The notes under the pieces were generated by a model, which was given only the letters and a program-made list of their open reading frames with translations, ran no database searches and was not told where the DNA came from. Shown one piece after another: positions 32,284 to 34,081 of a DNA stretch of 34,081 nt. Made by a program: the position numbers and the translations under genes. Position 1 is the stretch's first letter. Every line of letters begins with the position of its first letter. The stretch covers positions 1 through 34,081 of the forward strand of contig JABEVK010000128.1 of the NCBI GenBank assembly GCA_013044245.1. The letters run 5' to 3'. Origin of the DNA: Spirochaetales bacterium (lineage in GTDB: Bacteria; Spirochaetota; Spirochaetia; JABEVK01).

Positions 32284-32299
32284 TGGCACGTTTTATGCT
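32284..32299 (+). promoter_or_regulatory. Sigma-54 (RpoN) type promoter of hsp20
   Basis: TTGGCACG, four bases, ATGCT: the -24 element is a full match and the -12 element keeps GC (consensus TTGCW). The GG (32285-32286) and GC (32297-32298) are separated by exactly 10 bases, as required. Predicted start near 32310 gives a leader of about 39 bases with AGGAGG. No properly spaced sigma-70 pair is seen. Confidence 0.7.
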
Positions 32300-32348
32300 T
32301 AATAATCTATGTAACGCAGTCCCTAAGGACAGCGACAGGAGGATAATC

Positions 32349-32735
32349 ATGAATGCATCACTTTGGCGACATTGGAATACCTTGGCTGGTCTGGCCGACT
32401 TTCCTACCTCAGCTACGCCGCGGGTGGACGTTCGAGAAACCAAAGACAGCTATAACTTGGTTGCGGAACTGCCCGGCTATGCCCCCGAGCAAGTTCAAGT
32501 CAACGTTTTAGACGGCGTCTTGGAACTAAAAGGCGAGCAAAAAAGCGAATCGGACGCTGAAGAACGCTGGCTGGTAAAAGAACGCCACGAAACTAGCTTT
32601 ACCCGCCAGTTTCGTCTCCCTTCGGATGTGGATACGGCCAATATTACCGCCGAGTTCCGTTATGGGCTGTTAAGCTTGCACCTGCCCAAAAAAGAAGAAG
32701 CCAAGCCTCGGACAGTACCGATTCGTGCGGCCTAA
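32349..32735 (+). CDS. Small heat-shock protein, Hsp20/alpha-crystallin family
   Basis: 128-residue ATP-independent chaperone that holds unfolding proteins. The alpha-crystallin domain runs from about PRVDVRETKDSYNLVAELPG to LLSLHLPK, with the family marker GLLSLHLPK, and a short basic tail RTVPIRAA follows. I choose ATG 32349, with AGGAGG 6 bases or so upstream; longer in-frame starts lie in the promoter. It is monocistronic, between a sigma-54-type promoter and a strong terminator. The control differs from the HrcA/CIRCE or sigma-32 schemes usual for heat-shock genes. Confidence 0.95.
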   Translation: MNASLWRHWNTLAGLADFPTSATPRVDVRETKDSYNLVAELPGYAPEQVQVNVLDGVLELKGEQKSESDAEERWLVKERHETSFTRQFRLPSDVDTANITAEFRYGLLSLHLPKKEEAKPRTVPIRAA

Positions 32736-32762
32736 GGTTCCTTGATACTTTAGCAGAGACAA

Positions 32763-32807
32763 GATCAGCGTCCTTTTGTGGGGAAAGGGCGCTTGGTCTT
32801 TTTTTTT
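32763..32807 (+). terminator. Rho-independent terminator of hsp20
   Basis: GATCAGCGTCCTTT (32763-32776) pairs with AAAGGGCGCTTGGTC (32784-32798), with wobbles and one bulged T, around a G-rich loop, and runs into nine Ts. It separates hsp20 from folE. Confidence 0.88.
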
Positions 32808-32858
32808 GCCTGATTGGGTTTCCCGACGAGCTCACTGGCGTTTTCGCTTTGGCTTTGC

Positions 32859-32864
32859 TAGGAT
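32859..32864 (+). promoter_or_regulatory. -10 box of folE, placed for a leaderless mRNA
   Basis: TAGGAT ends 7 bases before ATG 32872, giving +1 at 32871. The -35 is weak (CTGGCG at 18 bp). The same AGGAT could instead be a ribosome site, so this is a tentative call. Confidence 0.4.
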
Positions 32865-32871
32865 GTTGCCC

Positions 32872-33438
32872 ATGAACCTTGAACGTGTCCAACAGCTTGT
32901 CTATGAATTATTGCAAGAATTAGGCGAAGATCCTGAACGGGAGGGTCTCAAGCGAACCCCTGAACGAGTGGCCAAAGCCTGGGAGTTTTTAACCCGAGGT
33001 TACCGGAGTTCTCCCGAGGCAGTCCTTAACCAAGCTGTCTTTCGGGCCCCGGCCAGCAACATGGTCATTGTCCGCAATATAGAAATTTTCTCGCTCTGCG
33101 AGCACCATTTACTGCCGTTTTATGGCAAATGCCATGTAGGCTACGTGGCACGCAATAAAGTTCTCGGGGTCAGCAAAATTGCCCGTCTTGCGGATGTCTT
33201 TGCACGACGGCTTCAAATCCAAGAACGCTTAACAGAAGAAATCGCCGGTGCCATTATGGAGGCCACCGACGCCTTAGGTGTCGGGGTGGTCATGGAGGCC
33301 AAACACCTGTGCATGATGATGCGCGGTGTCGAAAAACAGCACTCTTCGATGGTCACCAGCTCGGTCCTAGGGTCATTCCGCCGCGACAGCAAAACTCGTG
33401 AAGAGTTTTTAAACTTGATCGCAGCATCGGGAGCTTAA
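32872..33438 (+). CDS. folE: GTP cyclohydrolase I
   Basis: Converts GTP to dihydroneopterin triphosphate, the first step of folate and pterin synthesis. It is 188 residues from ATG 32872 ([10 protein letters not shown]), normal for FolE; ATG 32863 would add MLP only. Zinc and active-site motifs are CEHHLLPF and [20 protein letters not shown], with [17 protein letters not shown] between. It supplies the pathway continued by folB about 0.8 kb upstream. Its stop codon shares the sequence TTAA with the stop of the convergent downstream gene. Confidence 0.97.
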   Translation: MNLERVQQLVYELLQELGEDPEREGLKRTPERVAKAWEFLTRGYRSSPEAVLNQAVFRAPASNMVIVRNIEIFSLCEHHLLPFYGKCHVGYVARNKVLGVSKIARLADVFARRLQIQERLTEEIAGAIMEATDALGVGVVMEAKHLCMMMRGVEKQHSSMVTSSVLGSFRRDSKTREEFLNLIAASGA

Positions 33439-34019
33439 AGGCCCGAGCGGAATTCTGCCTTGAGTTGGTCTAGGGCCTGAGAGTATTCAGCGCGCATCGG
33501 CTCTAGGTTCTCGTTGAGTACCTTAAGGTACGTGGGGTCTTTTTCGAGAATAAACTGCGGGCTTACGCCTGTTTGCTGAGCCAACTGTTGGGCTCTCTGC
33601 TTAATAGCAGGCCCTATTTGTTGGGTGATAGCCTCTTTAAGCTGTTTGAACTCTTGCTGGAACTGACCCACCAACTGCGCCATTTTTTGAAGACGGGCGC
33701 TCGCTTTTTTACGGCCTAGCTCATCTAAAAAGGTCATGACTCGGTTCATTTCTGAAACCGGACCAGAATCCATCAGTTGAATGCGAGCTAACAACGTGTC
33801 GGCCGCCCCCAGACACCACAGGGTAAAATCAGCCTTGCTCAGGGCTTTTTCCTGAGCTTTCAAAACAGGTTCCCACGATTCTTCTCCACCCGCGAGGGCC
33901 TGGGCACAAGCGGCCTTGCCTACTGTCGCCAGTTCCTTGCGGCGCAATTCTTCTTTATCGACCGTGAGGCCTTCGGATTTTTCCATCGCCAATTCCAAGG
34001 CTGATTTGATGAATGACAT
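33435..34019 (-). CDS. Unrecognised helical protein, 194 aa
   Basis: Begins [18 protein letters not shown] and is predicted to be nearly all helix, with Gln/Lys/Glu-rich coiled-coil-like segments in the C-terminal half ([17 protein letters not shown]). No signal peptide or membrane segment. GGGGAGG lies about 10 bases before ATG 34019. Short helical proteins starting IKSALE are, as far as I recall, seen in spirochaetes without known function; I do not assign one. It converges on folE with a 4-base overlap of stop codons. Confidence 0.82.
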   Translation of the reverse strand: MSFIKSALELAMEKSEGLTVDKEELRRKELATVGKAACAQALAGGEESWEPVLKAQEKALSKADFTLWCLGAADTLLARIQLMDSGPVSEMNRVMTFLDELGRKKASARLQKMAQLVGQFQQEFKQLKEAITQQIGPAIKQRAQQLAQQTGVSPQFILEKDPTYLKVLNENLEPMRAEYSQALDQLKAEFRSGL

Positions 34020-34081
34020 GGTCTACATGCCTCCCCTATAACGAATAATTTTCCCCAAAAATAGCCCAGGCCCGGCTAAAG

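Larger units (their letters stand above)
32104..32348 (+). other. 245-base intergenic region with hsp20 control signals
   Basis: AT-rich on the folB side, with no coding frame I can support. It contains a TGAC/GTCA inverted repeat at 32151-32165 and a sigma-54-type promoter at 32284-32299. The in-frame start at 32283 for hsp20 lies inside the promoter and is not used in my reading. Confidence 0.6.

Noticed and set aside
32283-32348. Longer hsp20 start at 32283
   Set aside because: That segment carries the sigma-54 promoter, and the AGGAGG site points to ATG 32349.

Overview
The window looks like chromosomal core-genome sequence from a spirochaete, assigned by protein content because no rRNA is present. 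Pointers are a 1,111-residue coiled-coil protein with one N-terminal membrane anchor and a C-terminal helix-turn-helix (the SpiroCoCo type), an M30-like metallopeptidase lipoprotein, several TPR proteins and several unrecognised proteins. Coding density is high and genes lie in short operons on both strands. I see no insertion sequence, prophage, CRISPR array, tRNA or rRNA.

Layout. (1) 1-2900: 3' end of an unknown gene with terminator, an EF-G-like GTPase, a 61-residue histone-fold protein with its own promoter and terminator, and a small basic protein converging on that terminator. (2) 2918-9412, minus strand: purB-guaB-purA-guaA plus an unknown gene, covering the IMP to AMP and IMP to GMP branches. 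(3) 9470-11954, plus: a soluble TPR protein and an unknown 182-residue protein. (4) 11989-14636, minus: Sua5/TsaC-type synthase and a GH13 glucosidase. (5) 14720-17014, plus: a pseudo-receiver/HATPase/cNMP-binding regulator and mannose-6-phosphate isomerase. (6) 17019-20641, minus: a membrane protein with a detached Hsp70 substrate-binding-like domain, then a lytic transglycosylase lipoprotein. (7) 20734-22083, plus: a membrane-anchored TPR protein with an Mrr-like C-terminus. (8) 22124-29261, minus: HAD phosphatase, SpiroCoCo protein, M30-like protease, small exported protein, RsmG. (9) 29327-32103, plus: pyrK-pyrD-(PTR1/FolM-like reductase)-folB. (10) 32349-34019: Hsp20 behind a sigma-54-type promoter, folE, and a convergent helical unknown.

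The points most worth attention are the bacterial histone, a repeated pattern in which genes without a Shine-Dalgarno have a -10 box ending only 5-9 bases before the start codon (predicting leaderless mRNAs), the sigma-54-like promoter of hsp20, the Hsp70-like domain on a membrane protein, and the Mrr-like domain on a TPR protein. All calls come from reading the sequence; no database search was run.
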